Shown here: positions 9,294 through 19,021 of the stretch, piece by piece
Layout: every line of letters begins with the position of its first letter
How positions within the stretch are numbered: position 1 is the first letter of the stretch
Source: Pedobacter ginsengisoli
GTDB taxonomy: Bacteria; Bacteroidota; Bacteroidia; Sphingobacteriales; Sphingobacteriaceae
Length of the DNA: 64,000 nucleotides
Direction: 5' to 3'
NCBI RefSeq assembly: GCF_030244015.1
Contig: NZ_JASSYX010000003.1
Coordinates: forward strand, 434,001-498,000
Notes under the pieces: model-generated
What the model was told of the DNA's origin: nothing
Database searches by the model: none
Seen by the model: only the letters and a program-made list of their open reading frames with translations
Translations under genes and position numbers: made by a program

Positions 9294-9905
9294 TCAATAT
9301 CCAAATTTCGGAAGCGCCACCTTATACCTGACCACAACAATCCTGAATGCGAAAATAGCCGCGATGACCACAACTTTGGCAATGTCTTCTTTCAAATCAA
9401 AATAGAGCAATAAAAAATAAAGTAAGCCGCCTAAAATGCAGGCTGTCGCATAGACTTCCTTTCTAAAGATCAGGGGTATGGTATTTAACAATGTATCTCT
9501 GATAATGCCTCCAAAGCATCCCGTAATGGTCCCCAAAGCAATGCAAATACCCGGGCTGAGTCCGAAGCTGATTCCTTTCTGAACGCCCAGAATGGTAAAC
9601 AATCCAAGTCCCATCGAATCGAACAGGAACAATGTGACCTTAAATTTTTTGATATGTGTTTTGAAGAAAATAGTTGCTATTGAACTAAGCAGTATGAGCA
9701 GGCAATAATTAACATCCCTCATCCAGGCAACCGGAGTGTCACCCAACAGCAGATCCCGCACCGTACCGCCGCCAATAGAAGTTACAAAGGCAATGATCAG
9801 CACCCCAAACGGATCCAGTCTTCTTTGCATAGCTGCGAATGAACCGGATATCGCAAAAGATATTGTCCCCAGAATCTCGATAGCTTCCATTGTACTGATC
9901 TGCAT
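9294..9905 (-). CDS. TRIC/YadS (UPF0126) family membrane channel
   Basis: The protein has two copies of the glycine-rich UPF0126 unit: ISFAISGSFAAMQRRLDPFGV with SIGGGTVRDLLLG, and a second with GITGCFGGIIRDTLL-like residues after about 120. Bacterial members are trimeric cation channels related to animal TRIC; some are discussed as glycine or potassium channels. About seven membrane helices in 203 residues is the usual size. It converges on the ftsB-like gene with ten bases between stops. An internal ATG (MEAIEIL) five codons in is an alternative start. Confidence 0.88.
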   Translation of the reverse strand: MQISTMEAIEILGTISFAISGSFAAMQRRLDPFGVLIIAFVTSIGGGTVRDLLLGDTPVAWMRDVNYCLLILLSSIATIFFKTHIKKFKVTLFLFDSMGLGLFTILGVQKGISFGLSPGICIALGTITGCFGGIIRDTLLNTIPLIFRKEVYATACILGGLLYFLLLYFDLKEDIAKVVVIAAIFAFRIVVVRYKVALPKFGY

Positions 9906-9916
9906 ACGCTATATCG

Positions 9917-12004
9917 TTAAATTTCGCCGTTTCTTTTTCTAAAAAACCATTCCAGGGTCAGCAGTGAGAGGATAAATGCAAACAACCACTTAAAGTTAAT
10001 CAATTCCTCATACTTGCGGTCTTCATAGCTCAATGTTTTAATTTGCTCATTACCGGTGATATCCTTCATAATGCTCAGCAAATCCTGGGGCATGTACATC
10101 TTGCCGTTGGTTTGCGCAGACATGCTGTTGAGCAACTGGTGATTGGCCAAAGTCTGCTGGTATTCCGCATTCAATGCATTTACATAAAACAAACCCCGGG
10201 CGCTATGCCTTTTATTACCAAGCGTTGTTGAGGCTGTAAAAGTATAATTCCCTGCAGGCAGTGTCCCCGCATCAAGCTGATAGGCCGATTCAGTTCTGGA
10301 AAACAAAAAATTATAAATCTTTCCTTCCATATTCTTAAGCTGCACATTCACATCAGGTGTATTTACGGTCTCGTAACTGTCGTTGTACAAAACCGCATTG
10401 ATCAGCACATTTTCGTTTTCATCAAAAGTATTTTTGGAGGTATAAACCTTAAATTTCCTTTTATCATCCTTTATTGCCAAATATTGGACGGTATTGGATA
10501 TCAAGCCATTAAAAACCCCTGCCGGTTGATCCTGCTGTGCCTCGGACAAGCGCCATCTCCACATTCCTTCACCAATCAGATACCCTATTTTACGTCCGTT
10601 GTCATTCACGAAAAACAGCAATGGTGCGCCCGTCCTGATCTTCCCTATCCGCTGGCTCAAAGCTACCGCAGCATTGGCAGCAACCGTTATTTTCCCAAAT
10701 GGAGATTGTAAAGGATCAAAATCCTCTATAATTTTGGCAGCCGAAGGATTCAAATCAAAAGCTGTAAAATTCGGATCAGCATAGCCAAAGACATCTTGCA
10801 GTGTGGCGGGGTTGCCATTGTAATTTACCTGTTTCTGGATTTGATTGAACGCATAAAGATCGCTTTGCGCACCCAGAATATACCATACTGCTGCCTTGCT
10901 TTCCTGTATCTTGCCCAGGAAGGCATTGACTTCTCCCTGCGCAGCCGGTAACTGATATAAAATGACCAGGCTGTAATCTTTCACATTCAGGCCATTCAAT
11001 TCATCCCCAAGGGCAACTTTAAGATCGTAATATTTGTTTAAAGCTATCGCTTCTTTCAAAGCCGCGATATCCGGATGAGGTGCCGCAGCTGCAATCAGTA
11101 CTTTCTGACGTGCGTCGATCACATCAATAAAGACTTGCTGTATATTATTTCGCTCAGATATCTCGTTTCTAAGAGGACTTAGCTGTACCGTGTATTTCCG
11201 GAGGCCTAGCCTGGAAGCTTTCAGTTTGACCGGCACATGCTGCACAAAAGCATTAGATGTTACTTCAACTTTACTTTCATACACCTGCCTGCCATTTTCC
11301 ATCACAGTAAGCCTGGTTGCCTCTCCTTTGCTTTCAAATGCCTGGACCTGTATTTCCATCGTAAATTCATTGTCCAGGTATACAAGGCTATTGTGGTTGA
11401 CATTGGAAATGAGCACGTCTTTTTTGGGCACAGTATCTCCAAGTGCAATGGTATAGACCGGTGCTTTTAACTTATTAATATCATAAAGAGGGCTACCGCC
11501 GCGATTAAAGATCCCGTCAGAAGCCAGGATCACTGCCCCGACGTTACGGTTCAGCAGCTCATCATTGAGCCGGTCGATGAACTGAAAACCGTTGGTCAGT
11601 TTGCCTTTGTAGCTAAAGTCAAATCCGTTTCTTACGCCATCACTAAAATTATAAACTTTGACTTCATAGGATCTAGCCAGCTGATCTGCGAGTCTCTGCA
11701 GATCTTCCTGATATTGCTTTTCATTAAATCCCAGCGGTTTAATGCCCCCAACAGACAGAGAATTATCCTGACCAATTACAATGATGGGCTTTTCCAGGTT
11801 GTAAGATACCCTTCTTACCAGCGGAAAGAACAGCAAAAATCCTATCCCGGCTACAACGACGACCCGTGCAGCGGCAAGGCCATAGCGCAATCTTTTATCC
11901 AGATGTTCTGTACGCCGATATAGGAGCCATGCAAAAAGCAGGCCTGTCAGCAAACATCCGGAAAGGACAAGTAAAGTATATATTGTAAAAGAATCATTCA
12001 TCAT
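9917..12004 (-). CDS. Membrane protein with VWA-like domain
   Basis: A 695-residue protein conserved in Bacteroidota, without assigned role. Two helices lie at residues 8-27 and 40-62, a third near 670-688 just before a basic tail, so the central part faces the periplasm. After the second helix comes IIVIGQDNSLSVGG and later GAVILASDGIFNRGG, which look like a von Willebrand type A fold with a degenerate MIDAS. The rest resembles beta-sandwich repeats and a GATase-like segment near 310-400. Two ATGs (12004, 12001) are possible. It follows fabG after one base, so both are on one transcript. Confidence 0.75.
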   Translation of the reverse strand: MMNDSFTIYTLLVLSGCLLTGLLFAWLLYRRTEHLDKRLRYGLAAARVVVVAGIGFLLFFPLVRRVSYNLEKPIIVIGQDNSLSVGGIKPLGFNEKQYQEDLQRLADQLARSYEVKVYNFSDGVRNGFDFSYKGKLTNGFQFIDRLNDELLNRNVGAVILASDGIFNRGGSPLYDINKLKAPVYTIALGDTVPKKDVLISNVNHNSLVYLDNEFTMEIQVQAFESKGEATRLTVMENGRQVYESKVEVTSNAFVQHVPVKLKASRLGLRKYTVQLSPLRNEISERNNIQQVFIDVIDARQKVLIAAAAPHPDIAALKEAIALNKYYDLKVALGDELNGLNVKDYSLVILYQLPAAQGEVNAFLGKIQESKAAVWYILGAQSDLYAFNQIQKQVNYNGNPATLQDVFGYADPNFTAFDLNPSAAKIIEDFDPLQSPFGKITVAANAAVALSQRIGKIRTGAPLLFFVNDNGRKIGYLIGEGMWRWRLSEAQQDQPAGVFNGLISNTVQYLAIKDDKRKFKVYTSKNTFDENENVLINAVLYNDSYETVNTPDVNVQLKNMEGKIYNFLFSRTESAYQLDAGTLPAGNYTFTASTTLGNKRHSARGLFYVNALNAEYQQTLANHQLLNSMSAQTNGKMYMPQDLLSIMKDITGNEQIKTLSYEDRKYEELINFKWLFAFILSLLTLEWFFRKRNGEI

Positions 12005-12005
12005 G

Positions 12006-12749
12006 CTACAGCATGCCGCCGCACACAGACAGCACCTGTCCGGTTACATAAGCGCTCATATCTGATGCAAGAAATACACAAACATTGGCAACATCTTCTG
12101 TTTCGCCGGCTCTTTTCAAAGGAATTCCCTCTTCCCACCCTTTGACAACCTTAGGATCCAGTACATCCGTCATTTCTGTCCGGATAAACCCGGGAGCAAC
12201 CACATTGGTACGGATATTCCGTGAGCCCAGTTCCTTTGCCACAGATTTGGAGAATCCAATGATACCCGCCTTAGATGCAGCATAATTGGCCTGTCCGGCG
12301 TTGCCCTGTACACCAACTACGGAACTCATATTGATGATAGAACCTTTGCGCGCCTTCATCATGACCTTTGAAACCGCCTTGGTCACATTAAAAACGGACT
12401 TCAAGTTTACATTCATGACCTCATCCCAGTTTTCCTCTGTCATGCGCATCAGCAATCCGTCCTTGGTAATCCCTGCATTGTTCACTACGACATCAACCGT
12501 TCCAAAATCAGCAACAATATCATTGATCAGTCTTTCAGCTTCCTCAAATTTGGATGCATCAGAACGGTAGCCCTTCACCTGTGTACCGAAACTCTGCAGT
12601 TCCTGTTCTAAGGCCTGTCCTTTTTCTACTGAGGACAAATAAGTAAAAGCCACGTTGGCACCTTGTTCCGCAAATTTCTCGGCGATCTTACGGCCAATTC
12701 CTTTAGATGCACCTGTAATCAATGCTGTTTTTCCTTCTAATAACTTCAT
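12006..12749 (-). CDS. fabG: 3-oxoacyl-[acyl-carrier-protein] reductase
   Basis: FabG reduces 3-ketoacyl-ACP with NADPH in fatty acid elongation. It is a classical short-chain dehydrogenase: TGASKGIG (residues 12-19) binds the cofactor, NNAG is at 90-93, and the catalytic set is Ser142/143, Tyr156 and Lys160 (YAASK). The C-terminal segment GQVLSVCGGML is typical of FabG. 247 residues. The VWA-like gene follows directly. No other fab gene is adjacent, so a role in another ketone reduction cannot be excluded. Confidence 0.93.
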   Translation of the reverse strand: MKLLEGKTALITGASKGIGRKIAEKFAEQGANVAFTYLSSVEKGQALEQELQSFGTQVKGYRSDASKFEEAERLINDIVADFGTVDVVVNNAGITKDGLLMRMTEENWDEVMNVNLKSVFNVTKAVSKVMMKARKGSIINMSSVVGVQGNAGQANYAASKAGIIGFSKSVAKELGSRNIRTNVVAPGFIRTEMTDVLDPKVVKGWEEGIPLKRAGETEDVANVCVFLASDMSAYVTGQVLSVCGGML

Positions 12750-12815
12750 CTGTAATTATGTTTGATTGAATGTTTTTAAATTATAGTGTTAAGATACGAA
12801 TAGAATCAGTCAATC

Positions 12816-13880
12816 CTAAATCGCGGGTTCCTGCTGGCTTAGACAGTGAAAACTACCCAGACCCCAAATGATATCTGTAGAGTCGATCCCTACAACCTTC
12901 CTATCCCGGAAGACGCTTCTTATGATTGCCAAAGCTTTTTCATCGTTCACATCCCCGAATGTCGGCACAATTACAGCCGAATTTGCGATATAAAAATTAG
13001 CATAAGATGCCGGCAGCCGGGTATCTTCATGGATCACCGGTGAAGGCATCGGCAGCTGAACGATATTCAGGGGCCTGCCATCCAATAACCTCAGGCTTTT
13101 TAAAGTTTCCAGATTTTCCTGCAGCAGGAGATAGTTTTCATCCAGCGGGTTACTTTCAACCACGGTCAGTACGGTATCGGCGTTCACAAATCTGGTGATG
13201 TCATCAATGTGTCCGTCAGTGTCATCACCCACTATGCCATCACCCAGCCACAGTACTTGTTCAGCACCATAAAATTCCAGCAGATAATACTCAATCTGCG
13301 CTTTAGTCAGCCCTGGGTTTCTATTTTCATTCAGCAGGCAGGCAGTTGTAGTCAATATTGTTCCCGCTCCGTTAAACTCCACTGAGCCACCTTCCATAAC
13401 AATTCCCGGATTGTATACCGGCAGGTTAAAGTACTCTCCAATCTTGGTTGGGATCACATCATCCAGATCATAGGGGGGATATTTACCGCCCCATGCATTA
13501 TAATCCCAGTCTACGATCGCTTTTTTTGTACCCGCAGTATTTAATAAAAATGCCGGGCCATGGTCCCTGCACCAGGCATCATTGCTGGTATTAAAATAAA
13601 ACTCGATCTGGTCCAGGTCAGCTCCCGCTTTTTCCAATTCTGAAATCGCAAACGACCTGGTTTCCTCATCGTTAACATTAATCCTGACTTTCTCGCCTTC
13701 TGCAACTACCTTTATAAACTGACAGTAAGGCGCATAGATGGTGTCTATTTTTCCCGGCCAGGAGGCTTCTTTATGAGGCCAGCTTAACCATGTTGCCTCA
13801 TGTTTTGACCATTCAGCCGGAAAACTGTAGCCATTCTTTTTGGGACTGCTGTTGAATATTACTTCGTTAAATGATGACAT
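12816..13880 (-). CDS. aguA: Agmatine deiminase
   Basis: AguA hydrolyses agmatine to N-carbamoylputrescine and ammonia. The 354 residues show the family start (FPAEWSKHEATWLSWPHKEASWPG, with the W-x-x-H region), the NDAWCRDHGPAFL segment with catalytic acid and Asp, GDDTDGHIDDITRF with the catalytic His, and the C-terminal GLGSFHCLSQ whose Cys346 is the nucleophile. It follows aguB on the same strand after nine bases; the pair converts agmatine to putrescine, so polyamine synthesis here runs by the plant-like route. Confidence 0.95.
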   Translation of the reverse strand: MSSFNEVIFNSSPKKNGYSFPAEWSKHEATWLSWPHKEASWPGKIDTIYAPYCQFIKVVAEGEKVRINVNDEETRSFAISELEKAGADLDQIEFYFNTSNDAWCRDHGPAFLLNTAGTKKAIVDWDYNAWGGKYPPYDLDDVIPTKIGEYFNLPVYNPGIVMEGGSVEFNGAGTILTTTACLLNENRNPGLTKAQIEYYLLEFYGAEQVLWLGDGIVGDDTDGHIDDITRFVNADTVLTVVESNPLDENYLLLQENLETLKSLRLLDGRPLNIVQLPMPSPVIHEDTRLPASYANFYIANSAVIVPTFGDVNDEKALAIIRSVFRDRKVVGIDSTDIIWGLGSFHCLSQQEPAI

Positions 13881-13889
13881 TTTTAAATC

Positions 13890-14765
13890 TTAATCTTCGT
13901 CAATAAACCTTTTGGTGATCGGCTGATAAGAATCTATCCTGCGGTCCCTTAAAAAAGGCCAGTGCTTGCGGAAGAAGTCAGATTCAGCTAAATCAAGCGC
14001 AACAACCTCCGTCTCTTCCTCGTCATGTGAACTTAGATATAAGATCCTTCCCTGAGCATTCGTAGCAAAACTCCCGCCCCAGAATTTCATTGCACCACCC
14101 TGCTCAAAACCAACACGGTTTACACTTACAACGGGGACTCCGTTTGCAACAGCATGCGAACGCTGGATGGTTTGCCAGGCATTATACTGGTCTTTATTTG
14201 TTTCCTCGTCCTGATCTGTTGCCCAGCCAATCGCTGTTGGGTAGAACAAAATCTCAGCACCCATCAGCGCCGTAATGCGCGATGCCTCAGGATACCACTG
14301 GTCCCAGCAGATCAGAACACCGATTTTCGCGAATTTTGTCTGGAAGACCTTATAGCCCAGATCGCCCGGAGTGAAATAAAATTTCTCATAAAAGGCAGGA
14401 TCATCCGGGATGTGCATTTTACGGTATTTACCCAGATAAGCACCGTCAGCATCTAAAACCGCAGTAGTATTGTGATACAGACCTGCTGTGCGTTTTTCAA
14501 ATAATGAAGCGATGATCACTACACCCAATTCTTTGGCTACTTCAGCTAAGGCATCAGTAGAGGGGCCGGGAATAGCCTCGGCCAGGTCAAAGTTTGAATA
14601 ATCTTCAACATCACAAAAATACAGAGAAGTAAAAAGTTCCTGCAAACACACAATCTGTGCCCCTTTTGCAGCAGCTTCCCTGATTTTCACAATCGCTTTA
14701 TCTAAATTTTCCTGCTTATTACTGGTACAGCTCATTTGCACCAATCCAACTTGTACTTTTGCCAT
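13890..14765 (-). CDS. aguB: N-carbamoylputrescine amidase
   Basis: A nitrilase-superfamily amidase that releases putrescine, carbon dioxide and ammonia from N-carbamoylputrescine. The catalytic triad is visible: Glu43 in LQELFTS, Lys116 in YRKMHIP and Cys153 in LICWDQWYPE. 291 residues is the standard length. It is the first gene of the aguB-aguA operon. On the minus strand TAACTTTG (14790-14797) precedes the ATG by 24 bases and may be its -7 element. Confidence 0.95.
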   Translation of the reverse strand: MAKVQVGLVQMSCTSNKQENLDKAIVKIREAAAKGAQIVCLQELFTSLYFCDVEDYSNFDLAEAIPGPSTDALAEVAKELGVVIIASLFEKRTAGLYHNTTAVLDADGAYLGKYRKMHIPDDPAFYEKFYFTPGDLGYKVFQTKFAKIGVLICWDQWYPEASRITALMGAEILFYPTAIGWATDQDEETNKDQYNAWQTIQRSHAVANGVPVVSVNRVGFEQGGAMKFWGGSFATNAQGRILYLSSHDEEETEVVALDLAESDFFRKHWPFLRDRRIDSYQPITKRFIDED

Positions 14766-14789
14766 TCTTTGTCAACAAATAATTCGGCG

Positions 14790-14797
14790 CAAAGTTA
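14790..14797 (-). promoter_or_regulatory. Candidate aguBA promoter -7 element
   Basis: TAACTTTG on the minus strand fits TAnnTTTG and lies 24 bases before the aguB start. A -33 TTG is not evident in the A-rich sequence upstream. Confidence 0.4.
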
Positions 14798-14819
14798 GTA
14801 AAAAAAAGAAAGATAGGAC

Positions 14820-15023
14820 TCAGGAAGAAACGGCATCCCTGTATTCCTGCTGCAGTTCAAACAAGCATCTGGCACACAGGCATCCATCGTAAAGTTCACT
14901 GATATACTGAACCTCATTCAGATCGAGCTGCACCGCACTGCACTGGCATTTGGTGTATGCATTTGCCTTACATTCTATCGGTGTGCCGCAGCGCTCGCAG
15001 GGTATGATCTCATGTTTAGCCAT
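14820..15023 (-). CDS. Small cysteine-rich (CWC-like) zinc protein
   Basis: A 67-residue protein with eight cysteines: Cys9, 12, 18, 26, 28, 48, 50 and 53. The spacing CxxC...CxxxxxxxCxC...CxCxxC resembles the Cysteine-rich CWC family, thought to bind zinc; its role is not known to me. It has a possible promoter of its own: TACCTTTG on the minus strand at 15029-15036, with only five bases between this box and the ATG. It is next to aguB but separated by 54 bases containing the aguB promoter. Confidence 0.8.
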   Translation of the reverse strand: MAKHEIIPCERCGTPIECKANAYTKCQCSAVQLDLNEVQYISELYDGCLCARCLFELQQEYRDAVSS

Positions 15024-15028
15024 CGGTA

Positions 15029-15063
15029 CAAAGGTACGATGTTTTATAACACCTGTTTTACAA
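15029..15063 (-). promoter_or_regulatory. Candidate promoter of the CWC-like gene
   Basis: On the minus strand TACCTTTG (15036 to 15029) ends five bases before the ATG; a TTG at 15063-15061 lies 24 bases further upstream, slightly beyond the usual spacing. The position suggests a leaderless or near-leaderless transcript. Confidence 0.45.
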
Positions 15064-15096
15064 CTTTTGTCATGCGATGATTAAAAATAATTAAAT

Positions 15097-15136
15097 AAAA
15101 AGGGCGGTCCCGACAGATGTCGGGACCGCCCTTTTT
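15097..15136. terminator. Strong hairpin between the CWC-like gene and nrdA
   Basis: AAAAAGGGCGGTCCCGAC (15097-15114) pairs perfectly with GTCGGGACCGCCCTTTTT (15119-15136), loop of four bases. It has A and T runs on both sides and so works in either direction; in context it ends the nrdBA transcript on the minus strand. Confidence 0.93.
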
Positions 15137-15172
15137 ATTACAAATTTTGAGGTCTCAAAATTCCATTCCGTA

Positions 15173-17557
15173 TTAGCCGGAGCAACTGATGCATCCTTCT
15201 TCCATTGTACACACCGGGCCCTCTATAATCTCTTCAGCAGCCTGTGCCTGTTCAATGTGCGCAGGGATCACCGGCTCCATATTTTTACCGGCCTGGTTCT
15301 CTACTGTAAATTTAACAGCCTGAGAAGCAGCTTGCGTACGCAGATAGTACATACCTGTTTTCAATCCTTTTTTCCACGCATAGAAATGCATAGAAGTCAG
15401 TTTGGATGTATTCGGCGCATTGATGAACAGATTCAGCGATTGTGACTGGCAGATGTAAGCACCTCTGTCAGCAGCCATATCGATAATGCTGCGCATCTTG
15501 ATTTCCCAAACGGTTTTATAGAGTTCCTTGATATAATCAGGGATCTCAGCGATGTCCTGGATAGAACCATTAGCTAAAATGATCCGGTCTTTCATTGCCG
15601 GGGTCCACAGACCTAAGGCTACCAGGTCTTTTAGTAAATGTTTGTTGACTACGATGAACTCTCCGCTCAATACCCTTCTGGTATAGATGTTAGAAGTATA
15701 GGGTTCAAAGCATTCATTATTTCCCAGGATCTGAGAAGTTGAAGCAGTAGGCATCGGAGCTACCAGCAATGAGTTGTAAACACCGTCTTTAACCACTTTC
15801 TCACGTAAGGTCTCCCAATCCCAGCGGTTACTCTCCGGTTTTACATTCCAGAGGTCAAACTGGAATTTGCCTTGTGATAGCGGAGAACCTTTAAATGTCT
15901 GGTAAGGTCCGTTTTTAACCGCAAGATCATGAGATGCAGTCATTGCAGCAAAATAGATCGTTTCAAAAATGTCTTTGTTCAGGATACGTGCACCTTCACT
16001 TTCAAAAGGCAGGCGCATCAAAATAAAGGCATCTGCCAGTCCCTGGACACCCAAACCAACCGGTCTGTGGCGCATGTTGGAGTTTCTCGCCTCTTCTACA
16101 GGATAATAGTTATAGTCGATGATTTTGTTCAGGTTTAAAGTGGCCTGATAAGTTACATCATATAATTTTTGGTGATCAAACTCACCGTTGATCACAAATC
16201 TTGGCAACGCTAATGAAGCAAGGTTACACACTGCCACTTCATCTTTAGAAGTATATTCGATGATCTCGGTACAGAGGTTGGAACTTTTAATCGTTCCAAG
16301 GTTCTGCTGGTTAGATTTGCCGTTAGCCGCATCCTTATATAACAAATAAGGAGTACCGGTTTCAATCTGCGAATCCAGTATTGCGAACCACAATTCCTGT
16401 GCTTTAATGGTTTTACGTGCCCTGCCTTCTTTTTCATAACGCTCATATAAAGCGTCAAATTCCTCGCCGAAGCAATCTGCAAGACCAGGGGCCTCGTGCG
16501 GACAGAACAGGCTCCAGTCGCCATTCTCTTCCACTCTTCTCATGAAAAGGTCACATACCCAAAGCGCATAGAACAGGTCACGTGCACGCAGTTCTTCCTT
16601 ACCATGGTTTTTACGCAGGTCAAGAAAACTAAGCACATCGGCATGCCATGGCTCCAGGTAAATCGCAAAGGCACCTTTACGCTTGCCACCGCCCTGATCT
16701 ACATATCGTGCAGTATCATTAAATACTTTCAGCATTGGCACTATCCCGTTGCTTGTTCCGTTGGTGCCACCGATATAAGAACCTGTAGCGCGGATATTGT
16801 GGATGCTCAGGCCAATACCGCCCGCACTTTGCGAAATCTTAGCAGTCTGTTTCAAAGTATCGTAAATACCTTCAATACTGTCATCCTGCATAGTCAGCAG
16901 AAAACATGACGACATTTGGGGTTTAGGAGTAGCTGCATTAAACAGGGTTGGCGTAGCATGGGTGAACCAGCGCTCGCTCATCAGGTTATAAGTAGCTATG
17001 GCACTGTCAATGTCACTTTTATGAATCCCGACCGCCACACGCATGAACAAATGCTGCGGCCGCTCTACGATCTGTCCCTCAATTTTCAGCAAATAAGACT
17101 TTTCCAAAGTTTTAAAACCGAAATAGTCAAAGCCAAAATCCCTGTCATAAATAATGGTACTGTCGAGCACATCTGCATTATCCCTGATTACTTCCCACAC
17201 ATCATCAGCGATCAGCGAAGCAGGCTTGTCTGTTTTAGAATCAATATAATTGTACAGCATCTCCATTGTCTTAGAGAAAGACTTGGTTGTGTTTTTATGC
17301 AGGTTTGATACCGCTATACGTGACGCCAGCAGTGCATAATCCGGATGCTTGGTGGTTAAAGAGGCAGCCGTTTCCGCAGCAAGGTTATCGAGTTCTGACG
17401 TAGTTACCCCATCATACAGACCTTCAATCACCTTTTTGGCAACATCTATAGGATCCACAAGGTCAGCGTTGAAACCATAACATAACTTCTCGATCCGGGC
17501 AGTTATCTTGTCAAATCTTACCGCCTCTTTGCGGCCATCTCTTTTTACTACAAACAT
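15173..17557 (-). CDS. nrdA: Ribonucleoside-diphosphate reductase, alpha subunit (class Ia)
   Basis: NrdA reduces ribonucleotides to deoxyribonucleotides with a radical supplied by NrdB. An ATP-cone domain occupies residues 1-90 ([17 protein letters not shown]), giving allosteric control by ATP/dATP. The catalytic barrel has [14 protein letters not shown], and [19 protein letters not shown] with the typical segment for the thiyl and Glu residues. The C-terminal CxxC (Cys789 and Cys792) is the shuttle pair re-reduced by thioredoxin. 794 residues. It lies 108 bases after nrdB on the same strand. Confidence 0.97.
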   Translation of the reverse strand: MFVVKRDGRKEAVRFDKITARIEKLCYGFNADLVDPIDVAKKVIEGLYDGVTTSELDNLAAETAASLTTKHPDYALLASRIAVSNLHKNTTKSFSKTMEMLYNYIDSKTDKPASLIADDVWEVIRDNADVLDSTIIYDRDFGFDYFGFKTLEKSYLLKIEGQIVERPQHLFMRVAVGIHKSDIDSAIATYNLMSERWFTHATPTLFNAATPKPQMSSCFLLTMQDDSIEGIYDTLKQTAKISQSAGGIGLSIHNIRATGSYIGGTNGTSNGIVPMLKVFNDTARYVDQGGGKRKGAFAIYLEPWHADVLSFLDLRKNHGKEELRARDLFYALWVCDLFMRRVEENGDWSLFCPHEAPGLADCFGEEFDALYERYEKEGRARKTIKAQELWFAILDSQIETGTPYLLYKDAANGKSNQQNLGTIKSSNLCTEIIEYTSKDEVAVCNLASLALPRFVINGEFDHQKLYDVTYQATLNLNKIIDYNYYPVEEARNSNMRHRPVGLGVQGLADAFILMRLPFESEGARILNKDIFETIYFAAMTASHDLAVKNGPYQTFKGSPLSQGKFQFDLWNVKPESNRWDWETLREKVVKDGVYNSLLVAPMPTASTSQILGNNECFEPYTSNIYTRRVLSGEFIVVNKHLLKDLVALGLWTPAMKDRIILANGSIQDIAEIPDYIKELYKTVWEIKMRSIIDMAADRGAYICQSQSLNLFINAPNTSKLTSMHFYAWKKGLKTGMYYLRTQAASQAVKFTVENQAGKNMEPVIPAHIEQAQAAEEIIEGPVCTMEEGCISCSG

Positions 17558-17665
17558 ATTTTCTAGGTATTTATGGTGCGTATTGGACTTCAGAGCGACA
17601 AACCCAGCATCGGCACCGATTATAATTTATTTATTAATTTTCTTATCGTCTAACCCCGATAAGCC

Positions 17666-18640
17666 TTAAAAATCATCATCCAGAGAGAAAGCCGAAGCCT
17701 TATCTTCAGTAGAGGTCAGCACACCGCTTTTCTGATAGTCGCCCACCCTCTTTTCAAAGAAGTTGGTTTTTCCCTGCAGCGAGATCATCTCCATAAAATC
17801 AAACGGATTACTGGCATTATATATCTTGCTGTAACCCAGTTCCTGAAGCCACCTGTCGGCCACAAACTCAATATATTGCGACATGAGCTTTGCATTCATT
17901 CCGATCAATGCCACAGGCAGGGCATCAGTAATAAACTCCTTTTCTATTTCCACAGCATCTTTAATGATGTCGTGAACCGCTTTCTCACTCAGTTTATTCT
18001 GCAGCATACTGTACAGCAGACAGGCAAACTCACAGTGAGAACCTTCGTCTCTGGAGATCAGCTCGTTACTAAAAGTCAGGCCAGGCATTAAACCGCGTTT
18101 TTTTAACCAGAAAATGGAACAGAAGCTTCCGCTGAAGAAAATACCTTCTACCGCAGCAAAAGCTACCAGGCGTTCCGCAAAGTTACCGCCTTCGATCCAG
18201 CGCAAAGCCCATTCTGCTTTTTTCTTCACACACGGAACCGTTTCTATCGCATGGAACAGCCTGTCTTTTTCATCAGGATCTTTGATATAAGTATCAATAA
18301 GCAGCGCATAGGTTTCTGAATGGATGTTCTCCATCATGATCTGAAAACCATAAAAGCAGCGTGCCTCAGGCAACTGTACCTCACTCATGAAGTTTACCGC
18401 GAGATTTTCATTCACTATACCATCACTAGCAGAGAAGAAAGCGAGAATGTGAGAAATAAAATGTCTTTCACCATCATTCAGATTGTCCCAGTGCTTCTGG
18501 TCATCCGAAAGATCAATCTCTTCTGCAGTCCAGAAGCTGGCCTCACTTTTCTTATACATCTCCCAGATCGCAGGGTATTTAATCGGCAAAAGAACAAAAC
18601 GGTCTTTGTTCTCCTTCAATAATAATTCTTCTTCTTGCAT
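17666..18640 (-). CDS. nrdB: Ribonucleoside-diphosphate reductase, beta subunit
   Basis: NrdB holds the di-iron site and the tyrosyl radical that starts catalysis in NrdA. The helical iron ligands can be seen in [23 protein letters not shown] and in the later segment [19 protein letters not shown] and [14 protein letters not shown]. 324 residues, the usual length. It is the first gene of the nrdB-nrdA operon and has an unusually long upstream region with a candidate promoter near 18830. Confidence 0.96.
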   Translation of the reverse strand: MQEEELLLKENKDRFVLLPIKYPAIWEMYKKSEASFWTAEEIDLSDDQKHWDNLNDGERHFISHILAFFSASDGIVNENLAVNFMSEVQLPEARCFYGFQIMMENIHSETYALLIDTYIKDPDEKDRLFHAIETVPCVKKKAEWALRWIEGGNFAERLVAFAAVEGIFFSGSFCSIFWLKKRGLMPGLTFSNELISRDEGSHCEFACLLYSMLQNKLSEKAVHDIIKDAVEIEKEFITDALPVALIGMNAKLMSQYIEFVADRWLQELGYSKIYNASNPFDFMEMISLQGKTNFFEKRVGDYQKSGVLTSTEDKASAFSLDDDF

Positions 18641-19021
18641 AAGCCTCTGTTAACTAGGGTAAATGATTTGTTGAACTTAAAAGCCCTTAATAAATCCAGT
18701 AGCCGAGGGAACTAATACCTAATGACAAGATTAAAAAGACATGAAATCCTCTGACAACCTTAAGCAACTAAATATTAAACCTTTAACTAAGAATCTGTGT
18801 GTGATTTATTAAAGAATCTTACTAAAACAAATATAAAGTAAGCCGCCTTTTTTGTAGAACAAAGTTGTTAACACGCTGTGGGTTTCACATACTGAGACCA
18901 TCAAATTAACGTCGTAATCAGTCAGCAAAAAAGCTAATTATTTCTTTTTTAGGGGGTACTGAAAAAAAACAATTGTTAATAATTTAAGAAAACTGACTTT
19001 GAGAGCAGGAAAGTTAGCGGA
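18641..19021. other. nrdB upstream region, no gene seen
   Basis: This 381-base gap between nrdB and the RlpA-like gene has no coding frame. Read on the minus strand it has a promoter candidate near 18828-18862, then a leader of about 180 bases with no structure I can name. The remaining part (18863-19021) is A/T-rich and holds the end of the RlpA-like transcript; no strong hairpin is visible there. Confidence 0.5.
18818..18862 (-). promoter_or_regulatory. Candidate nrdBA promoter with overlapping palindrome
   Basis: On the minus strand TATATTTG (18835 to 18828) fits the -7 consensus; a TTG at 18862-18860 is 24 bases upstream. The box is framed by CTTACT (18818-18823) and AGTAAG (18837-18842), a perfect 6-bp inverted repeat with 13 bases between. 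An operator over the -7 box would suit the control expected for ribonucleotide reductase, but it does not match the NrdR box. Confidence 0.45.

Noticed and set aside
12846..14456. Several plus-strand open frames opposite aguA and aguB
   Set aside because: They are shadows of the minus-strand genes: the real genes carry full catalytic motifs, the plus frames have no recognisable domain and no promoter.
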